A DNA stretch of 64,000 nt from Mycobacterium simiae (lineage in GTDB: Bacteria; Actinomycetota; Actinomycetes; Mycobacteriales; Mycobacteriaceae): the NCBI RefSeq assembly GCF_010727605.1, contig NZ_AP022568.1, positions 186,001-250,000 on the forward strand, read 5' to 3'. Shown here in pieces: positions 1 through 12,110 of the stretch (positions are counted from its first letter, which is position 1; the number at the start of each line of letters is the position of its first letter). A model generated the notes under the pieces. It was not told where the DNA came from. It ran no database searches and was given only the letters and a program-made list of their open reading frames with translations. The position numbers and the translations under genes were made by a program.

Positions 1-757
1 CCACCGCCTCGGGGACGATCACCAATCGGCCGCCGTGCAGCAAGGCGCCGAAGATCTCCCACACCGAGACGTCGAAGCTGTAGGAGTGCCATTGCGACCA
101 CACCTGCCCGGGACCCGGCGGGACGGTCGAGTGCAGCTTCTCGAGCAACGACGTCGCGTTGCGATGGGTGATCGCAACGCCTTTGGGCACGCCAGTCGTT
201 CCCGAGGTGTAGATCATGTACGCCAGATCTGCCGGCGCGGGCGCGGACAGTTCGACGTCGGGCTCGGCACCCGGGTCGTCGAAGTCGACGACGACCAGGT
301 CGGCGCCGTCCAGCCGGGACCGCAGGGCGGCGGTGGTCAGCGCGGCGACCGGCGCTGCATCGCCGAGCATGAACTCCACACGGGCATCCGGCAGCGCCGG
401 ATCGATCGGCAGATACGCCGCCCCGGCCTTGAGTACGGCGACCATCGCCACGATCGCTTCGGCGGAGCGCGGGAACAGCAGCGCGACAGTTTGACCCGGG
501 CCCGCTCCGTGGCCGGTGAGCACCCGTGCCAGGCGCTCCGCCGTGGCGTCGACCTCGCGATAAGTCCACGACCGGTCGCCGAAGACCAGCGCCACCTCGT
601 CGGGGACGTTGGCGACTTGTACGGCAAAAAGTTCCGCAATCGTCGCGCCGGCCCACGGCTTGGTCAGTACGGCGCGGTTACCCCACTCGTCTAACCGCGC
701 GACCTCTCCCCCGTCGAGTAGGTCAATCGATAAGAGCCGCCGTTTTGGGTCGGCCAT
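1..757 (-). CDS. mps2: GPL peptide synthetase Mps2, N-terminal part (cut by window edge)
   Basis: Non-ribosomal peptide synthetase that runs off the left edge; only about 250 N-terminal residues are visible. Reading the minus strand from the ATG at 757 gives a short linker (LLSIDLLD, DEWGNRAVL), then an adenylation domain: WTYREVD (A1-like), [12 protein letters not shown] (A2), YTSGTTGVPKG (A3) and FDVSVWEIFGALLHGG (A4 region). There is no condensation domain of its own; the matching C domain ends the upstream protein. The start overlaps the mps1 stop as TAATG with AGGGGATGAG just upstream, so reinitiation is likely. In known GPL producers the second synthetase adds Ala and alaninol and ends in a reductase; those parts are outside the window. 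Visible specificity positions are only D235, V236 and W239, too few for a substrate call. Confidence 0.9.
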   Translation of the reverse strand, partial: MADPKRRLLSIDLLDGGEVARLDEWGNRAVLTKPWAGATIAELFAVQVANVPDEVALVFGDRSWTYREVDATAERLARVLTGHGAGPGQTVALLFPRSAEAIVAMVAVLKAGAAYLPIDPALPDARVEFMLGDAAPVAALTTAALRSRLDGADLVVVDFDDPGAEPDVELSAPAPADLAYMIYTSGTTGVPKGVAITHRNATSLLEKLHSTVPPGPGQVWSQWHSYSFDVSVWEIFGALLHGGRLVIVPEAV

Positions 758-3700
758 TACTCATCCCCTGCATCGTCGGTCATGGCCACCAGCACCCGCC
801 GCAATCGCTCGACCAACGTTTCGATGCTTGCCTTGTCGAAGACATCGGTGTCGTATTCGACGCGCAGCACCAGCTCGTGGCCTGGGACGGCCTGGACCGA
901 CAGAGGATAGTGGTTGAATTCACGGTTCGTGAACTTCGTGATCGTCATGTCCTGGACGCCCGAAAGCGCCGCGGTGTCGATCGGGTAGTTCTCGTAGACG
1001 AACATCGTGTCAAACAACTGGTCATGCCCGGTGATTCGGTGAATTTCGTTCAACCCCAAATATTGGTGTTCGAGGGTCTCGGTGTAAGACTTCTGCAGCT
1101 GGTCCAGCAGGTCGCCGACCGTGGTGGCCGCGGTGATGTTAGCCCGAATCGGCACGGTGTTAATCATCAGGCCCACAATCGATTCCGCGCCCGGCAGATC
1201 GGTCGGCCGCCCGGACACCGCGGTGCCGAAGGCGACATCGGGCTGACCGGTCATCCGCATCAGCAGCTGCGCCCACGCCGCCTGCAGCACGGTGCTGACC
1301 GTGGTGCGGCAGGACCGGGCGAGCTCGCTGAGTGCCTGCGTGGTCTCGGCGGAGACTTGGAACTCTGCTACCCCGCGCGGTCCCAACCCCATCCGTTGCG
1401 GTGGGCCGACCAGCGTCGGGGTGTCGAAGCCGTCGAACACCTCGCGCCACGCCGCCCGGGCGGCGCCGCGGTCCTGGCCGGCCAGCCAGGACACGAACCG
1501 GCGGTACGGCACCGGCGCGGGCAGCTTGGCCCCGTAGTAGCTGGCGAAAATCTCCTGCAGCAGAAGCGGTTTCGACCAGCCGTCCAAGACGATGTGGTGA
1601 TTGGTGAGTATGAACCGGTACTGGTCGTCGCCGGTGCGGAGCAACGCCGCCCGGAAGGCCGCCTGGTTGACCAGGTCGCCCACCGCGGTACGTTCGTCGG
1701 CCGAGAGTTGCTCGATCCGACCGTCGACGTCACCGTCACCTAATTCGACGTACTGCCAATCCAATTCAGGTTCGGCAGGCAGAACCTGCAACGGCTCGTC
1801 GAACTCGCCGGTGAATCTGGCCACCAGGTGTGGGTGCCGGGTCACCACGGTGTGCACCGCAGCGCGCAACCGGTGGGGGTCGACGGCGCCGGTGATGCTG
1901 ACGTCGAGCTGCACGGCGTACAGGTCGTCACCGCCGACACCGAGGTCCTCGGCGGTGCTGGCGTGGAAGAACAGGCCCTGCTGCAGCGGGGTCAGCGGCA
2001 GCACGTCGGCGACCGGGCCGCGCTGCTGCAGTTCGTCGATCTGCTGTTGGGTCATCCGCGCTGGTGCCAGGTCGGACGGCGTCAAGCCGCCCCCGCCGGC
2101 GCGCACATGCGCGCAGATTCCCGACAACGCGTCGAACCACAGCCGGCTCAAACGATCGACCTGGGCTTGGTCGAGTGCCGACGATGCCCACGTCCAGTTG
2201 GCCTGCAGCTGCGGGCCGTCCTCGCTGTCCAGCGTCCCGGCGTTGAGTTCCAGGGTGTGCGCGAGCGGCATCGCGACGGCCGTCGCTGCCGCCACGGCCG
2301 GCAGGTCGTCCTGGGAGATTCGCCACAGGTCATCGGTGAGGTCGCCGACACCCGCGCCCAGCCGTCCCAGGTAGTTGAACCCGATCACCGGATCGGAATC
2401 CTCTAGGGCGACATCGGGATTCAGGTATCTCAGCAGGCCGTAGGTCAGCGTGTCGGGCAGTGCGCGCAGCTGTTCCTTGGCCTCCTTGATCACCGTACCC
2501 AGCGCGGCGTCACCGGCCGCCACCTGTGACCAGTCCAGCTTGCCGACGGTCAGCGCGACCGGGTATTTGGTGGTGAACCACCCAACCGTGCGCGACAGGT
2601 CCACGTCGGGGGCCAATTCCTCGTGCCGGCCGTGACCCTCGACGTCGATGCCGACCGGCGTGCCGCCGGTGCCGAGGAACTCCGCGAAGGCCAAGCCGAA
2701 CGCGATCAGCAGGATGTCCTGCACGCCGGCATGGAACGCCGCCGGCACCTCGCCCAGCAGCTGGCGGGTGGTGTCGACGTCGAGGCCGACGGACAGTTGC
2801 CCCGCGGTGGCGAAGGTGTCCTCGGCGGGCCGCGCGGCCGGCAGCGCCGCGGGCACCGCGGCCAGCTGCCGCCACGCCTCGGCCTGCGCGACGACCTCGG
2901 GCAGCCGGGCGTGCGCATCGAGCAACGCCGACCACCGGGCAAACGACGTACCGGGCACCGGCAACGTCACCTCTTGCCCGCTGTGATGCTGAGCCCAGCC
3001 AATGTTGAGGTCTTCCAACAGGATTCGCCACGACACGCCATCGACGGCCAGGTGGTGGACGATCAGCACCAGCTGCGAGGACGAGTTGACCCACAACGCG
3101 CTGAGCATGACTCCGGCGCCCGGGTTCAGCCGGGACCGCGCCGCCACCAGAACGTCGTCGGACAACTCGTCGGCCGTCCACAGCAGGCTGGCCGCATCGA
3201 CGGAGCCAACGTCGGGCACCGACAACACCCACCCGCCGGCGCCGTCGTCGTCGACCCGCAGCCGCAGCATCGCGTGTCGGTCCACCAATGCCTGCAGCAC
3301 GACTTTCGCGTCGGCTTCGGTGGCTCCGGTGGGCGCCTGGACCACCATGGTTTGGTTGAACTGATCGACGGGTCCCTGAGTTTCCTTGAGCCAGTGAATG
3401 ATCGGTGTGGCGACCACCTCACCGAGGCCTTCGTCGACGGCGCCGTCACCGTCGGCGGCCAGTGTGGCGACTCGGCCGAGTCGGGCGACGGTCTGCTCGA
3501 CGAAGATGTCTCGAGGGCGGCACACCACGCCGGCCGCACGGGCCCGGGCCACTACCTGCATCGACAAAATGCTGTCGCCGCCCAGGTCGAAGAACGAGTC
3601 GTCGACACCAACCCGCTCGACCCCGAGCACCTGGGCGTAGATGCCGGCCAGAACCTCTTCGATCGCGTCGCTGGGCGCGCGGTAGCTGTCCACATCCTGG

Positions 3701-6700
3701 TACTCCGGCGCGGGCAGCGCCCGGGTGTCGAGCTTGCCGTTGACGGTCAACGGAAGCGCGTCCAGCACCACCACCGCGACCGGCACCATGTACGTCGGGA
3801 GCCGCTCGGCCAGCTGGCTGCGAATCTCGTTCGGGTCCGCGGTCCCGGTGACGTAACCGACCAGCCGCTTGTCGCCCGGACGGTCCTCGCGGGCGATCAC
3901 CGCCGCCTGGCCTACCCCGTCGACGGCGGCGAGCGCGGCCTGAATCTCACCGAGCTCGATGCGGTAGCCGCGGATCTTGACCTGCTTGTCGGCACGCCCC
4001 AGGTAACGCAGTTGCCCGTCAGCGCCCCAGGAGACCAGGTCGCCGGTGCGATACATCCGCGATCCCGGCGCACCGAACGGGCAGGCGACGAAACGTGTCG
4101 TCGTCAGATCCGGCCGGCCGACGTAACCGCTGGCCACTCCGGCGCCGGCAACGTACAACTCGCCGACCACCCCGGGCGCCACCGGCCGCAGCCAGCCGTC
4201 CAGAACGAAGAATGCCAAGTGCGCCAACGGCACACCGATGGGGCTGCTGTTGCTGTAGACGTCGGAGTCGACTATCTCGCGGAACGAGGCGTGCACGGTG
4301 GTCTCGGTAATGCCGTACATGTTGATCATCCGCGGCAGGCCGGGGTGGTTGTGCAACCACGGCTGAAGGCGTTGCGGCTCAAGCGCTTCGCCACCGAACA
4401 CCACAGTCTGCAGCTTCAGCTGTTGGCCCAGCTCCGGTTGCAGGGCGTCGGCGGCTTGCAGCGCGTAGAACGCCGACGGTGTCTGACTCAACACGCTGAC
4501 TTGCTCGCTGACCAACAAGGCGTGCAGGTCTTCGGGCGAGCGGACCACGGCGTCGGGCACCACGACCACCCGGCCACCGTGCAGCAGCGCACCCCAGATC
4601 TCCCAGACGGAGTAGTCGAAGGCCAGGGAGTGGCACTGCGTCCACACTTGGCCCAGCTCCATTTCGGCGTCGAGCGACTCCAGCAACTGGATGACATTGC
4701 GGTGAGTGACGGCCACGCCCTTGGGCTTTCCGGTGGTGCCGGAGGTGTAGATGATGTACGCGATGTTGTCGGCCGCCGGCGTCGGCAAGCCCGTGTGGGG
4801 CGCGGCCTTGACCGCCGGGTCGTCGATGTCGACGACCTTGAGGTCGACGCCCTCGAGCCGGGGCCGCAGGTCCGCGGTGGTCAGTGCGGCGATCGGCGCG
4901 GAGTCGGAGAGCATGAACTCCATCCGGGCCGTCGGGTGTGCGGGATCCATTGGCAGATAGGCCGCACCCGTCTTCAACACCGCCAGCAGCGAGACGACCG
5001 CCTGGGCGGATCGGTTGAGCAGCACGGCGACTCGCTCGCCCGGGCCGGCTCCGAGATCGGACAGTAAGTGTGCCAACCGGTTTGCGGCCTCGTCGAGTTC
5101 GCGGTAGGTCCAAGTCTCGTTGCCGTAGTTGAGCGCCACCGCCTCCGGTGCGCGCGCAACCTGGGCGGCGAACTGCTCGGGAATCGACATCGCGGCAGCC
5201 GCGAGCTGACTCAGCACCGCCTGGTTTCCCCACTCCTGCAGCCGCGAATGCTCTTCGGCGTCAAGCAGATCGATCGACGAGACCGGCTGGGTGGGGTCGG
5301 TGGTCATGGTGACCAACACCCGCCGCAACCGCTCGATCAGCGTGTTGACGGTGGCCACGTCGAAGACCTGGGTGTCGAATTCCACGCGCAGGCTCAGTTC
5401 GTGGCCCGGCGTCACCACCACCGACAGGGGGTAGTGGTTGAACTCGCGACTGCTGAAATCGGTGATCGCCAGCTCGTGCACGCCGAGCAGCGAGCCGGTG
5501 TCAACCGGGTAGTTCTCGTAGAGGAACAACGTGTCGAACAGCTGGTCGTGACCGGTGACGCGGTGGATATCGCGCAGGGCCAGATGCTCGTACTCGAGGG
5601 TGTCGTTGTGGACCCGCTGCAGCTGCGCCATCAGGTCGGCGACTGTGGTTGTCGCGGTGGCGGTGGCGCGCACCGGAATCGTGTTGATCAGCAGTCCCAC
5701 CAGTGATTCCGCGCCAGGCAACTCGCTGGGACGGCCCGACACCGCGGTGCCGAACGCGATGTCCTGCTGGCCGGTCAGCCACATCAGCACTTGCGCCCAC
5801 GCGGCCTGCAGCACGTTGCTGACGGTGGTGTGGTGGGCGCGCGCCAGCTCGGTGAGGGCCTGGGTGGTGTCGGCGGCCACCCGATACGACTCGACGCCCC
5901 GCTCTGGGCCCGTCACGGAGGCCTGCCCCGGTGGGCTGACCAGCGTGGGTGTGTCGAAGCCGGCCAGCACGTCGGCCCACGCGGCTTGGGCGGCGTCGCG
6001 ATCCTGCGCTGCCAACCAGGTGACGAAGCTCCGATACGACGGGGGCGCGGACAACCGCTGGCCGTAGTAGAGCGAGAAGATCTCCTGCAGCAGAATCGGC
6101 AGCGACCAACCGTCGATCACGATGTGGTGGATGGTCAGCACGAAGCGATGCCGGTTGTCGCCGGTGCGGATCAAAGCGACCCGGAACGCCGGCTGGTCGG
6201 CGATATCGCAGACGGCGGCGCGTTCGGCCGCGCACAGCCGTTGGACCTGCTGCTCGACATCGGCGTCGGCGCCGGTGATCTCGGCGTATTGCCACGCCAT
6301 TACCGGATCGGCCGGGATGATCTGGATCGGCTCGTCGAATTCTTGGGAGAACGACGCCGCCAGGTTGGGGTGGCGGTTGACCACGGTCTGCACCGCGTCG
6401 CGCAGCCGCTTGTGGTCGAGGGGGCCGGTCACGGTGATGCCCAGCTGCACCGCGTACAGATCGTCGCCCGACCCCTCCGCGAGGGCGCTGTGGAACAGCA
6501 GGCCTTGCTGCACCGGAGTCAGCGGCAGCACGTCGGCGACGCGGACCCGCTGCGCCAATTCGTCGATCTGCTGCTGGCTCAACAGCGCCGGCGCGACGTC
6601 CGACGGCGTCAATCCGCCGCCACCGGCGCGCACGTGTGCACAAATGCCGGTCAAGGCGTCGAACCACAGTTGGCTGAGCCGGGCGATCTGGGTCTCGTCG

Positions 6701-9700
6701 AGCGCCGATGGCGCCCATGTCCAGCTGGCGTGCAGGTGCGGGCCGGCGTCACTGTCGACGGTGCCGGCGTTGAGCTCCACGGTGTGTGCCAACGGCATCG
6801 GAATCGCCGCGGCCGCGGCCGCCAGCTCCAGACTTTCCTGGCTGACCCGCCATAGGTCGTCGGACAGCTCGGCTGCCGAGGCGCCCATCCGGCCCAGGTA
6901 GTTGAACCCGATGACCGGGTCGGAGTCGTCAAGGGCGACATCGGGATTCAGGTACCGCAGCAGCCCGTAGGTCAGGCCGTCCGGGCGGGCGCGCAGCTGC
7001 TCCTTGGCGTCCTTGATCACCGGGCCGAGGGCCTGGTCGCCGGCGACCACGCGGGTCCACGCCAATCCACCGACGGTCAGCGCCACCGGGTACTTGGTGG
7101 TGAACCAACCGACCGTGCGCGACAAGTCGACGTACGGGTTCAACTCTTCGTGGCGGCCGTGTCCCTCGACATCGATACCGAGCGGTGTGCCCGAGTTCCC
7201 CAAGAATTCGGCCCAGGCCAACCCGAACGCGATCAACAGAATGTCTTGCACCCCAGCGTGAAACGCCGCCGGCACCGCACCCAAAAGCTGGCGGGTGGTC
7301 TCGGCGTCCAGGTCCACCGACAGGCGTCCGGCGGTGGCATGGGTGTCCGAGGCGGGTTGGACGGCGGGTAACGGAGCCGGTACGGACGCCACCTGCCGCC
7401 ACGCGTCGGCCTGGGCGACGACGGTCTCGGATCGGGCGTGCTCGTCGAGCAGGGCCGACCACCTGGCAAACGAGGTGCCCGGGGCCGGCAACTCGACTTC
7501 TTGCCCGCTGTGGTGTTGGGCCCATGCAATGTTGAGGTCTTCCAACAGGATTCGCCACGAAACGCCGTCGACGGCGAGGTGGTGGATGATCAGCGCCAAC
7601 TGCGACGTGGAGGTGACCCACAGCGCGCTGAGCATCGCACCGGTCGCGGGGTTGAGCCGCGACCGCGCTTCGACGAGCGCCTCGTCGGTCAACACCTCGA
7701 CGGAGTGCACCAGCGCGGCCGCGTCCACCGATTCGGCCTCGGGTACCCACAGCGACCAGCCGCCGGCGCCGTCGTCGTCGATGCGCAGCCGCAAGGTGGC
7801 GTGCCGATTCACCAGCGCCTGCAGCACCACCGCGACATCGGCTTCGGTCACCCCGGCGGGCGCCTGCACCACCATCGACTGATTGAACTGCTCGATCGGC
7901 CCCTCGACGCTTTGCAGCCACCGGATGATCGGGGTGGCGATCACCTCGCCGAGGCCCTCGTCGACCGCACCGATCTCGCCGGTGGCGACGCTGGCGACCA
8001 GCGCCAGCCGGGCCACGCTTTGTTCGACAAAGATGTCGCGCGGGCGTAGCAGCACGCCCGCCGCGCGGGCCCGCGCCACCACCTGCATCGACAGAATGCT
8101 GTCACCGCCCAGGTCGAAGAACGAATCGTCGATGCCGACCCGCTCGAGGCCCAGGATTTCGGCGTAGATACCGGCCAGCACCTCTTCGACGGCAGTGGTC
8201 GGTGGGCGGTAGGTACCGCCGACGTTGTGGTATTCCGGCGCCGGCAAGGCGCGGGTGTCCAGCTTTCCGTTCGGCGTCAGCGGCAACGCCTCGAGCACAA
8301 CGACCGCGGCGGGCACCATGTACGCGGGCAGCCGCTCGGCGAGCGCGGCACGCGCGGCAGCCGGGTCCGCCGTGCCGGTGATGTAGCCGACCAGACGCTT
8401 GTCACCGGGACGATCCTCGCGGGCGATGACGGCAGCCTGCTTCACGCCGTCCAGCGCGGCCAGGGCTGCTTGCACTTCGCCGAGCTCGATGCGGTAGCCG
8501 CGGATTTTGACCTGTTCGTCCGCGCGGCCGAGGTACAGCAGCTGTCCGTCCTCGCCCCACGAGACCAGGTCTCCGGTGCGGTACATCCGCTCCCCCGGCT
8601 GCCCGAACGGGCATGCCACGAACCGCGACGACGTCAGACCGGCCCGTCGCACATATCCACATGCCACTCCGGCGCCGGCGACGTACAGCTCGCCGACCAC
8701 GCCGGGTGGTACCGGCTTCAACCAGCGGTCCAGCACAAACAGCGCGGCACCCGGGACCGGCGAGCCGATCGGCACCACGCCCGAGCCCTCGACGAGTGGG
8801 GCACTGATCGCCACGCAAACCGTGGTTTCGGTGGGACCGTAGCCGTTCACCATGACCCGGCCGGGCGCCCATTGGTCCACCACCTCGGGTGGGCAGGCCT
8901 CACCAGCCACTACCAGTGCGGCGGTCTCCAGGCCTTCGGGAGAGAGCATGCCGACCGCGGACGGCGTCTGGGTGAGCACGCTGACGTGCTCGCGAACCAG
9001 CAGTGCGTGGAAGTCGTCCGGCGAACGAGTGACCGTCTCGGGCACGACGACCAGCCGCCGGCCGCCGAGCAGTGCCGCCCAGATCTCCCACACCGAGAAG
9101 TCGAAAGACAGGGAGTGGCATTGCGACCACACGCCGGTGCGTGGCAGCCCGGCGTCGAAGCAGGCGAACAGTTGGGTGACGTTGTGATGCGTGACGGCAA
9201 CACCTTTGGGGGTGCCGGTGGTGCCGGACGTATAGATGATGTGGGCGATGTCGTCGGGATCCGGTGCGGGCAGAGCGGTATTCGGCTGTGCCGCAATCCG
9301 CGGATCGGCGATGTCGATGACCACCAGATCCTTGCCGTCCAGCCGTGGCACCAGGTCGGCGGTGGTGACCGCGGCCGTCGGAGTGGCGTCGGCAAGCATG
9401 AAGTCGGTCCGCGCGGTCGGCAGCGCCGGATCGATCGGCAGGTATGCCGCCCCGGCCTTCAACACCGCCAGAATCGCGACGATCGCGTCGGCCGAACGGG
9501 TGAATTGGAGAGCCACACAATGTCCGGGACCGACGCCCTCGCTGGCCAGCAGGTGCGCCAACCGGTTGGCGGCTTCGTCGAGTTCGCGGTAGCTGGTGGA
9601 TCGGCCCTCGAAGGTCACCGCCACCGCGTCCGGCGTACTCCGTGCACGTTCGGTGAATACGGCCGGAATCGACAGTTTTGCCTTGACCCTCTTGGTCAGA

Positions 9701-11040
9701 ACCGCGCGGTTTCCGATTTCGTCGAGGCGCGCCGCGTCGTCGGCTTCCAGTGCGTCGATCGACGACAGCGGCGCCGCGGGGTCCTCGACCATCGCCAACA
9801 GCACGGCCTGCAACCGCGCAGCCAGGTCGGCGACGGGGAAATTCGCGAATGGTTGCCCGGGACCGGCAGTGCTGAGGTGGAGCTGATCACCGGCGCCCAG
9901 GAAAAAGAAGCCGAAGTGGCCCACCGGGCCGTGGTTGGTGTATCCGGCGTGCGCGGGCGCGCCGGCCAGGTTAAGAGTCAGCCGCGACGGGATGAAGTTG
10001 ACGCCAACGCGGTTTGCGTCCGCCCTGGCGGCGCCTTCACCTTCGAGCGTGTGCACCGGGAATCGCTGGTGCTGCAGCAGCTCCCGAATTCGGATGTCGA
10101 CGTGCGCGACGAAGTCGGCCACGGTCGACTCCGGCGAGGTGGACAAGACCAGGGGGACGACGCCGGCAAGCATCGCGGGCAACGTCTTTGACTCGGGAGT
10201 TACCCGGCGGCTGACCGGGAAGTCGAGCACCACCTCGGATGCGTTTCCGGACCAGCCACGAACCAGCAGCGCGCACGCGGCGGTGATCGCCGAATAACGG
10301 CGTACCCGCAACTGTTTCGTCAACTGTTGCATTCGGCCGACCACGGCCGGGTCCAACTGCACGGACGCGGAGGTCAAATAGGGGTCACGCTCATCGGTCG
10401 CCTGGGGTAGGCGGTAATGGAATCCGCTTTCGGACGGAAGATGCTCCTGCCAATAGGCCAGGTCGTCCTGGTAGTCGGCGGAGGCCTCGTAGCCCGCCTC
10501 GCAGTCGATCAAGTCCTGAAGGGAACCGAAGTACGCGTCGGGGACGGGTTCGCCGGCTACCAGTGCCGAGTAGATGGTGGCGACCCGGCGGCTGACCAGG
10601 GCCATCCCCATGCCGTCGACCGCGATGTGGTGGCAGCAAGCGAACAAATAGAATTCGGCGTCCTGCGTCTGGAAAAGCACGAATTTGAATAGCGGACCCG
10701 AGAAAGGCATTGGCGTCCGTTGAATCGAGGACGCCATTTCTCGTGCTTTTCGCAGGGGATCGTCCGCGCCTCTTAAGTCGTGGAAGCCAAGCTCGGTATC
10801 GGGGTAATCGACGGCCTTTTGCAATACGTGCCCGTCGGCTTCGAAGAACGACACTCGACCCGGTTCAGCCTCCGCGACGACCTGGCGGATCGCCTGCTCC
10901 AGCAAAGCCCGGTCGACGGCACCTTCGATCCAGACCAAAAGTCCGAGCTGCCACTCCGTGCCCGCGAAACCGGTTTCCTGCGAGAGCCAGATGTCCAGCT
11001 GCCCTCGCGTCAACGGGTGTGCCCGCTCACCACGCTCCAT
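757..11040 (-). CDS. mps1: GPL peptide synthetase Mps1 (C-A-T-E-C-A-T-E-C)
   Basis: Large NRPS of about 3,430 residues that builds the first two residues of the GPL lipopeptide. Approximate order: C1 10-440 (HHIAVDG near 144), A1 470-930 (YTSGTTG near 609), T1 950-1020 (GGDSI near 985), E1 1040-1470 ([10 protein letters not shown] near 1160), C2 1500-1940 (HHIVIDG), A2 1960-2440, T2 2460-2530, E2 2545-2980, C3 3015-end (HHIVLDG). Read against GrsA, A1 gives D-F-W-T-V-A-G-V-C (Phe-like) and A2 gives D-Y-W-S-V-G-M-V-H (Thr-like). With an E domain in each module this predicts D-Phe-D-allo-Thr. The N-terminal C domain fits acylation of the first residue. ATG at 11040 is preferred (GGGGGA upstream) over an in-frame GTG at 11061. 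Called a GPL synthetase from domain order plus neighbours. Confidence 0.93.
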   Translation of the reverse strand: MERGERAHPLTRGQLDIWLSQETGFAGTEWQLGLLVWIEGAVDRALLEQAIRQVVAEAEPGRVSFFEADGHVLQKAVDYPDTELGFHDLRGADDPLRKAREMASSIQRTPMPFSGPLFKFVLFQTQDAEFYLFACCHHIAVDGMGMALVSRRVATIYSALVAGEPVPDAYFGSLQDLIDCEAGYEASADYQDDLAYWQEHLPSESGFHYRLPQATDERDPYLTSASVQLDPAVVGRMQQLTKQLRVRRYSAITAACALLVRGWSGNASEVVLDFPVSRRVTPESKTLPAMLAGVVPLVLSTSPESTVADFVAHVDIRIRELLQHQRFPVHTLEGEGAARADANRVGVNFIPSRLTLNLAGAPAHAGYTNHGPVGHFGFFFLGAGDQLHLSTAGPGQPFANFPVADLAARLQAVLLAMVEDPAAPLSSIDALEADDAARLDEIGNRAVLTKRVKAKLSIPAVFTERARSTPDAVAVTFEGRSTSYRELDEAANRLAHLLASEGVGPGHCVALQFTRSADAIVAILAVLKAGAAYLPIDPALPTARTDFMLADATPTAAVTTADLVPRLDGKDLVVIDIADPRIAAQPNTALPAPDPDDIAHIIYTSGTTGTPKGVAVTHHNVTQLFACFDAGLPRTGVWSQCHSLSFDFSVWEIWAALLGGRRLVVVPETVTRSPDDFHALLVREHVSVLTQTPSAVGMLSPEGLETAALVVAGEACPPEVVDQWAPGRVMVNGYGPTETTVCVAISAPLVEGSGVVPIGSPVPGAALFVLDRWLKPVPPGVVGELYVAGAGVACGYVRRAGLTSSRFVACPFGQPGERMYRTGDLVSWGEDGQLLYLGRADEQVKIRGYRIELGEVQAALAALDGVKQAAVIAREDRPGDKRLVGYITGTADPAAARAALAERLPAYMVPAAVVVLEALPLTPNGKLDTRALPAPEYHNVGGTYRPPTTAVEEVLAGIYAEILGLERVGIDDSFFDLGGDSILSMQVVARARAAGVLLRPRDIFVEQSVARLALVASVATGEIGAVDEGLGEVIATPIIRWLQSVEGPIEQFNQSMVVQAPAGVTEADVAVVLQALVNRHATLRLRIDDDGAGGWSLWVPEAESVDAAALVHSVEVLTDEALVEARSRLNPATGAMLSALWVTSTSQLALIIHHLAVDGVSWRILLEDLNIAWAQHHSGQEVELPAPGTSFARWSALLDEHARSETVVAQADAWRQVASVPAPLPAVQPASDTHATAGRLSVDLDAETTRQLLGAVPAAFHAGVQDILLIAFGLAWAEFLGNSGTPLGIDVEGHGRHEELNPYVDLSRTVGWFTTKYPVALTVGGLAWTRVVAGDQALGPVIKDAKEQLRARPDGLTYGLLRYLNPDVALDDSDPVIGFNYLGRMGASAAELSDDLWRVSQESLELAAAAAAIPMPLAHTVELNAGTVDSDAGPHLHASWTWAPSALDETQIARLSQLWFDALTGICAHVRAGGGGLTPSDVAPALLSQQQIDELAQRVRVADVLPLTPVQQGLLFHSALAEGSGDDLYAVQLGITVTGPLDHKRLRDAVQTVVNRHPNLAASFSQEFDEPIQIIPADPVMAWQYAEITGADADVEQQVQRLCAAERAAVCDIADQPAFRVALIRTGDNRHRFVLTIHHIVIDGWSLPILLQEIFSLYYGQRLSAPPSYRSFVTWLAAQDRDAAQAAWADVLAGFDTPTLVSPPGQASVTGPERGVESYRVAADTTQALTELARAHHTTVSNVLQAAWAQVLMWLTGQQDIAFGTAVSGRPSELPGAESLVGLLINTIPVRATATATTTVADLMAQLQRVHNDTLEYEHLALRDIHRVTGHDQLFDTLFLYENYPVDTGSLLGVHELAITDFSSREFNHYPLSVVVTPGHELSLRVEFDTQVFDVATVNTLIERLRRVLVTMTTDPTQPVSSIDLLDAEEHSRLQEWGNQAVLSQLAAAAMSIPEQFAAQVARAPEAVALNYGNETWTYRELDEAANRLAHLLSDLGAGPGERVAVLLNRSAQAVVSLLAVLKTGAAYLPMDPAHPTARMEFMLSDSAPIAALTTADLRPRLEGVDLKVVDIDDPAVKAAPHTGLPTPAADNIAYIIYTSGTTGKPKGVAVTHRNVIQLLESLDAEMELGQVWTQCHSLAFDYSVWEIWGALLHGGRVVVVPDAVVRSPEDLHALLVSEQVSVLSQTPSAFYALQAADALQPELGQQLKLQTVVFGGEALEPQRLQPWLHNHPGLPRMINMYGITETTVHASFREIVDSDVYSNSSPIGVPLAHLAFFVLDGWLRPVAPGVVGELYVAGAGVASGYVGRPDLTTTRFVACPFGAPGSRMYRTGDLVSWGADGQLRYLGRADKQVKIRGYRIELGEIQAALAAVDGVGQAAVIAREDRPGDKRLVGYVTGTADPNEIRSQLAERLPTYMVPVAVVVLDALPLTVNGKLDTRALPAPEYQDVDSYRAPSDAIEEVLAGIYAQVLGVERVGVDDSFFDLGGDSILSMQVVARARAAGVVCRPRDIFVEQTVARLGRVATLAADGDGAVDEGLGEVVATPIIHWLKETQGPVDQFNQTMVVQAPTGATEADAKVVLQALVDRHAMLRLRVDDDGAGGWVLSVPDVGSVDAASLLWTADELSDDVLVAARSRLNPGAGVMLSALWVNSSSQLVLIVHHLAVDGVSWRILLEDLNIGWAQHHSGQEVTLPVPGTSFARWSALLDAHARLPEVVAQAEAWRQLAAVPAALPAARPAEDTFATAGQLSVGLDVDTTRQLLGEVPAAFHAGVQDILLIAFGLAFAEFLGTGGTPVGIDVEGHGRHEELAPDVDLSRTVGWFTTKYPVALTVGKLDWSQVAAGDAALGTVIKEAKEQLRALPDTLTYGLLRYLNPDVALEDSDPVIGFNYLGRLGAGVGDLTDDLWRISQDDLPAVAAATAVAMPLAHTLELNAGTLDSEDGPQLQANWTWASSALDQAQVDRLSRLWFDALSGICAHVRAGGGGLTPSDLAPARMTQQQIDELQQRGPVADVLPLTPLQQGLFFHASTAEDLGVGGDDLYAVQLDVSITGAVDPHRLRAAVHTVVTRHPHLVARFTGEFDEPLQVLPAEPELDWQYVELGDGDVDGRIEQLSADERTAVGDLVNQAAFRAALLRTGDDQYRFILTNHHIVLDGWSKPLLLQEIFASYYGAKLPAPVPYRRFVSWLAGQDRGAARAAWREVFDGFDTPTLVGPPQRMGLGPRGVAEFQVSAETTQALSELARSCRTTVSTVLQAAWAQLLMRMTGQPDVAFGTAVSGRPTDLPGAESIVGLMINTVPIRANITAATTVGDLLDQLQKSYTETLEHQYLGLNEIHRITGHDQLFDTMFVYENYPIDTAALSGVQDMTITKFTNREFNHYPLSVQAVPGHELVLRVEYDTDVFDKASIETLVERLRRVLVAMTDDAGDE

Positions 11041-11084
11041 GCGAGTCCCCCAAGGCTCCACCCGAGTCCGAGTACCCAGGCGGT

Positions 11085-11315
11085 TTACTTATCAAAACTC
11101 CGCCCCGCTGCCAGCCGATCGCGCAGGCTCTTCGGCCGGATGTCGGGCCAGTTCTGCTCGATGTAGTCCAGGCATGCCGACCTGTCAGCCTCACCAAAAA
11201 CCACCCTCCATCCGGGCGGAACATCGGCGAACGTCGGCCACAAGCTGTGTTGCTCCTCTTCATTGACCAACACGAAAAAACTGCCATTATCGTCGTCGAA
11301 CGGATTCGTGCTCAC
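11085..11315 (-). CDS. mbtH: MbtH-like NRPS accessory protein
   Basis: Small MbtH-family protein that binds adenylation domains and is often needed for their solubility and activity; here the partner should be Mps1/Mps2, whose genes follow after 44 bp on the same strand. The GTG at 11315 is chosen because GGAG lies about 7 bases upstream and it gives the usual family N-terminus ([17 protein letters not shown]); an in-frame start at 11399 would add 28 residues with no family counterpart. The 76-residue product carries the signature residues: SLWP (W26), GWRV (W36) and NWPDIRP (W56). It is the first gene of the mbtH-mps1-mps2 operon, so its promoter must lie in the divergent region to its right. 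Confidence 0.95.
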   Translation of the reverse strand: MSTNPFDDDNGSFFVLVNEEEQHSLWPTFADVPPGWRVVFGEADRSACLDYIEQNWPDIRPKSLRDRLAAGRSFDK

Positions 11316-12110
11316 AGTTCTCCAGGCGTTCTCTCGATATAAGCGGGATCGTTCCAAACCATACTGGAGGCCAACAGGCTCGGTCGGGCGTTTGGACAAA
11401 GTTCCCGGTGTGATCTGTTAAGCACTCGTGACACCGCTTGGCAATTGGTTGCGGGGGCGCTACGCGCGCGCGTTGGCGCCTGGGAGTGCAGTAACCTGCA
11501 GCGACGGCATGGGCTGTCTATTGCCTGACCAGGGTACGGTACAACCCGCGGGAAGACGAATGAGTTACGGTCAGGTTGCTCAATAGTTGCCGGATCTCAA
11601 CCCCGCGGCGCCGGTCTCAACCCGGGCGCGTACATGGCCGAGGCGACCCCACCCCGAGAACACCGCAGCAACGCCGCCCCAACGTTGCAGCGAATGGACC
11701 GCGGCCGCCGATGTTGGCGCCTTCATTCTGCGGCCTCGACTTTCACCGGACTTCGTTAGCTGGAGCTTCGAGAAGGCCCGGGCGTTGAGCCCGTTCGCGC
11801 ACGATCGGCTTGGAATGTAATATGTGTCACCATTGTTCCGAACAATGATGCAGGACACATCTACTTCGTTTGGGGGATTAGGCACTTTGACAGCGTGCCG
11901 TTACGCACGTGGCATGAGTTACGATCCGATATCGGGTTACCAAAGATCCGATGTCGGGACGAGTGGCATGGTTTACTCATCAAGATCTGGTCGCACTCGC
12001 CGAACGCCGCTCGTTTGAGATGATTGCCGCCGGCCTGGCGTGGTGCGATCGCGGTATATGCACGCCGAGCGGCTGACAGAGCAGGTCCAGTACGGGTTGA
12101 AGGGGGTGCG
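11316..12110. other. Divergent control region between mbtH-mps1 and mmpS4-mmpL4
   Basis: About 800 bp without a convincing gene. Short open frames on both strands (for example 11580-11885 minus, 11587-11820 plus) lack ribosome sites and recognisable products. It separates two divergent operons that make and export the same lipid, so it should hold both promoters. It contains an AT-richer stretch with a perfect palindrome (see 11831-11847). No rho-independent terminator was seen. Confidence 0.6.
11831..11847. promoter_or_regulatory. Perfect palindrome, candidate operator
   Basis: CATTGTTCCGAACAATG is an 8-base perfect inverted repeat with a one-base centre. A second pair of arms, TGTGTC at 11823-11828 and GACACA at 11854-11859, flanks it with unequal spacing. 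TAATAT at 11818-11823 looks like a -10 box for the plus strand, which would put the transcription start on the palindrome; no good -35 is visible. This geometry suits a dimeric repressor controlling mmpS4-mmpL4, but the regulator is unknown. Confidence 0.45.

Noticed and set aside
740..780. Frameshift or assembly error splitting one NRPS
   Set aside because: The stop and start overlap cleanly as TAATG with a ribosome site, and the split falls in a linker, as in the two-gene GPL synthetases known from other species.
2623..5067. Long plus-strand open frame (814 codons) opposite mps1
   Set aside because: It lies entirely antisense to conserved NRPS domains; its product is Arg/Gly/Gln-rich without domains, as high-GC third positions often produce. 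The same holds for 526-1743, 5791-6855 and 8227-10191.
11580..11885. 101-codon minus-strand frame in the mbtH-mmpS4 gap
   Set aside because: No ribosome site, no recognisable domain, and it covers the palindrome; other frames overlap it equally well.
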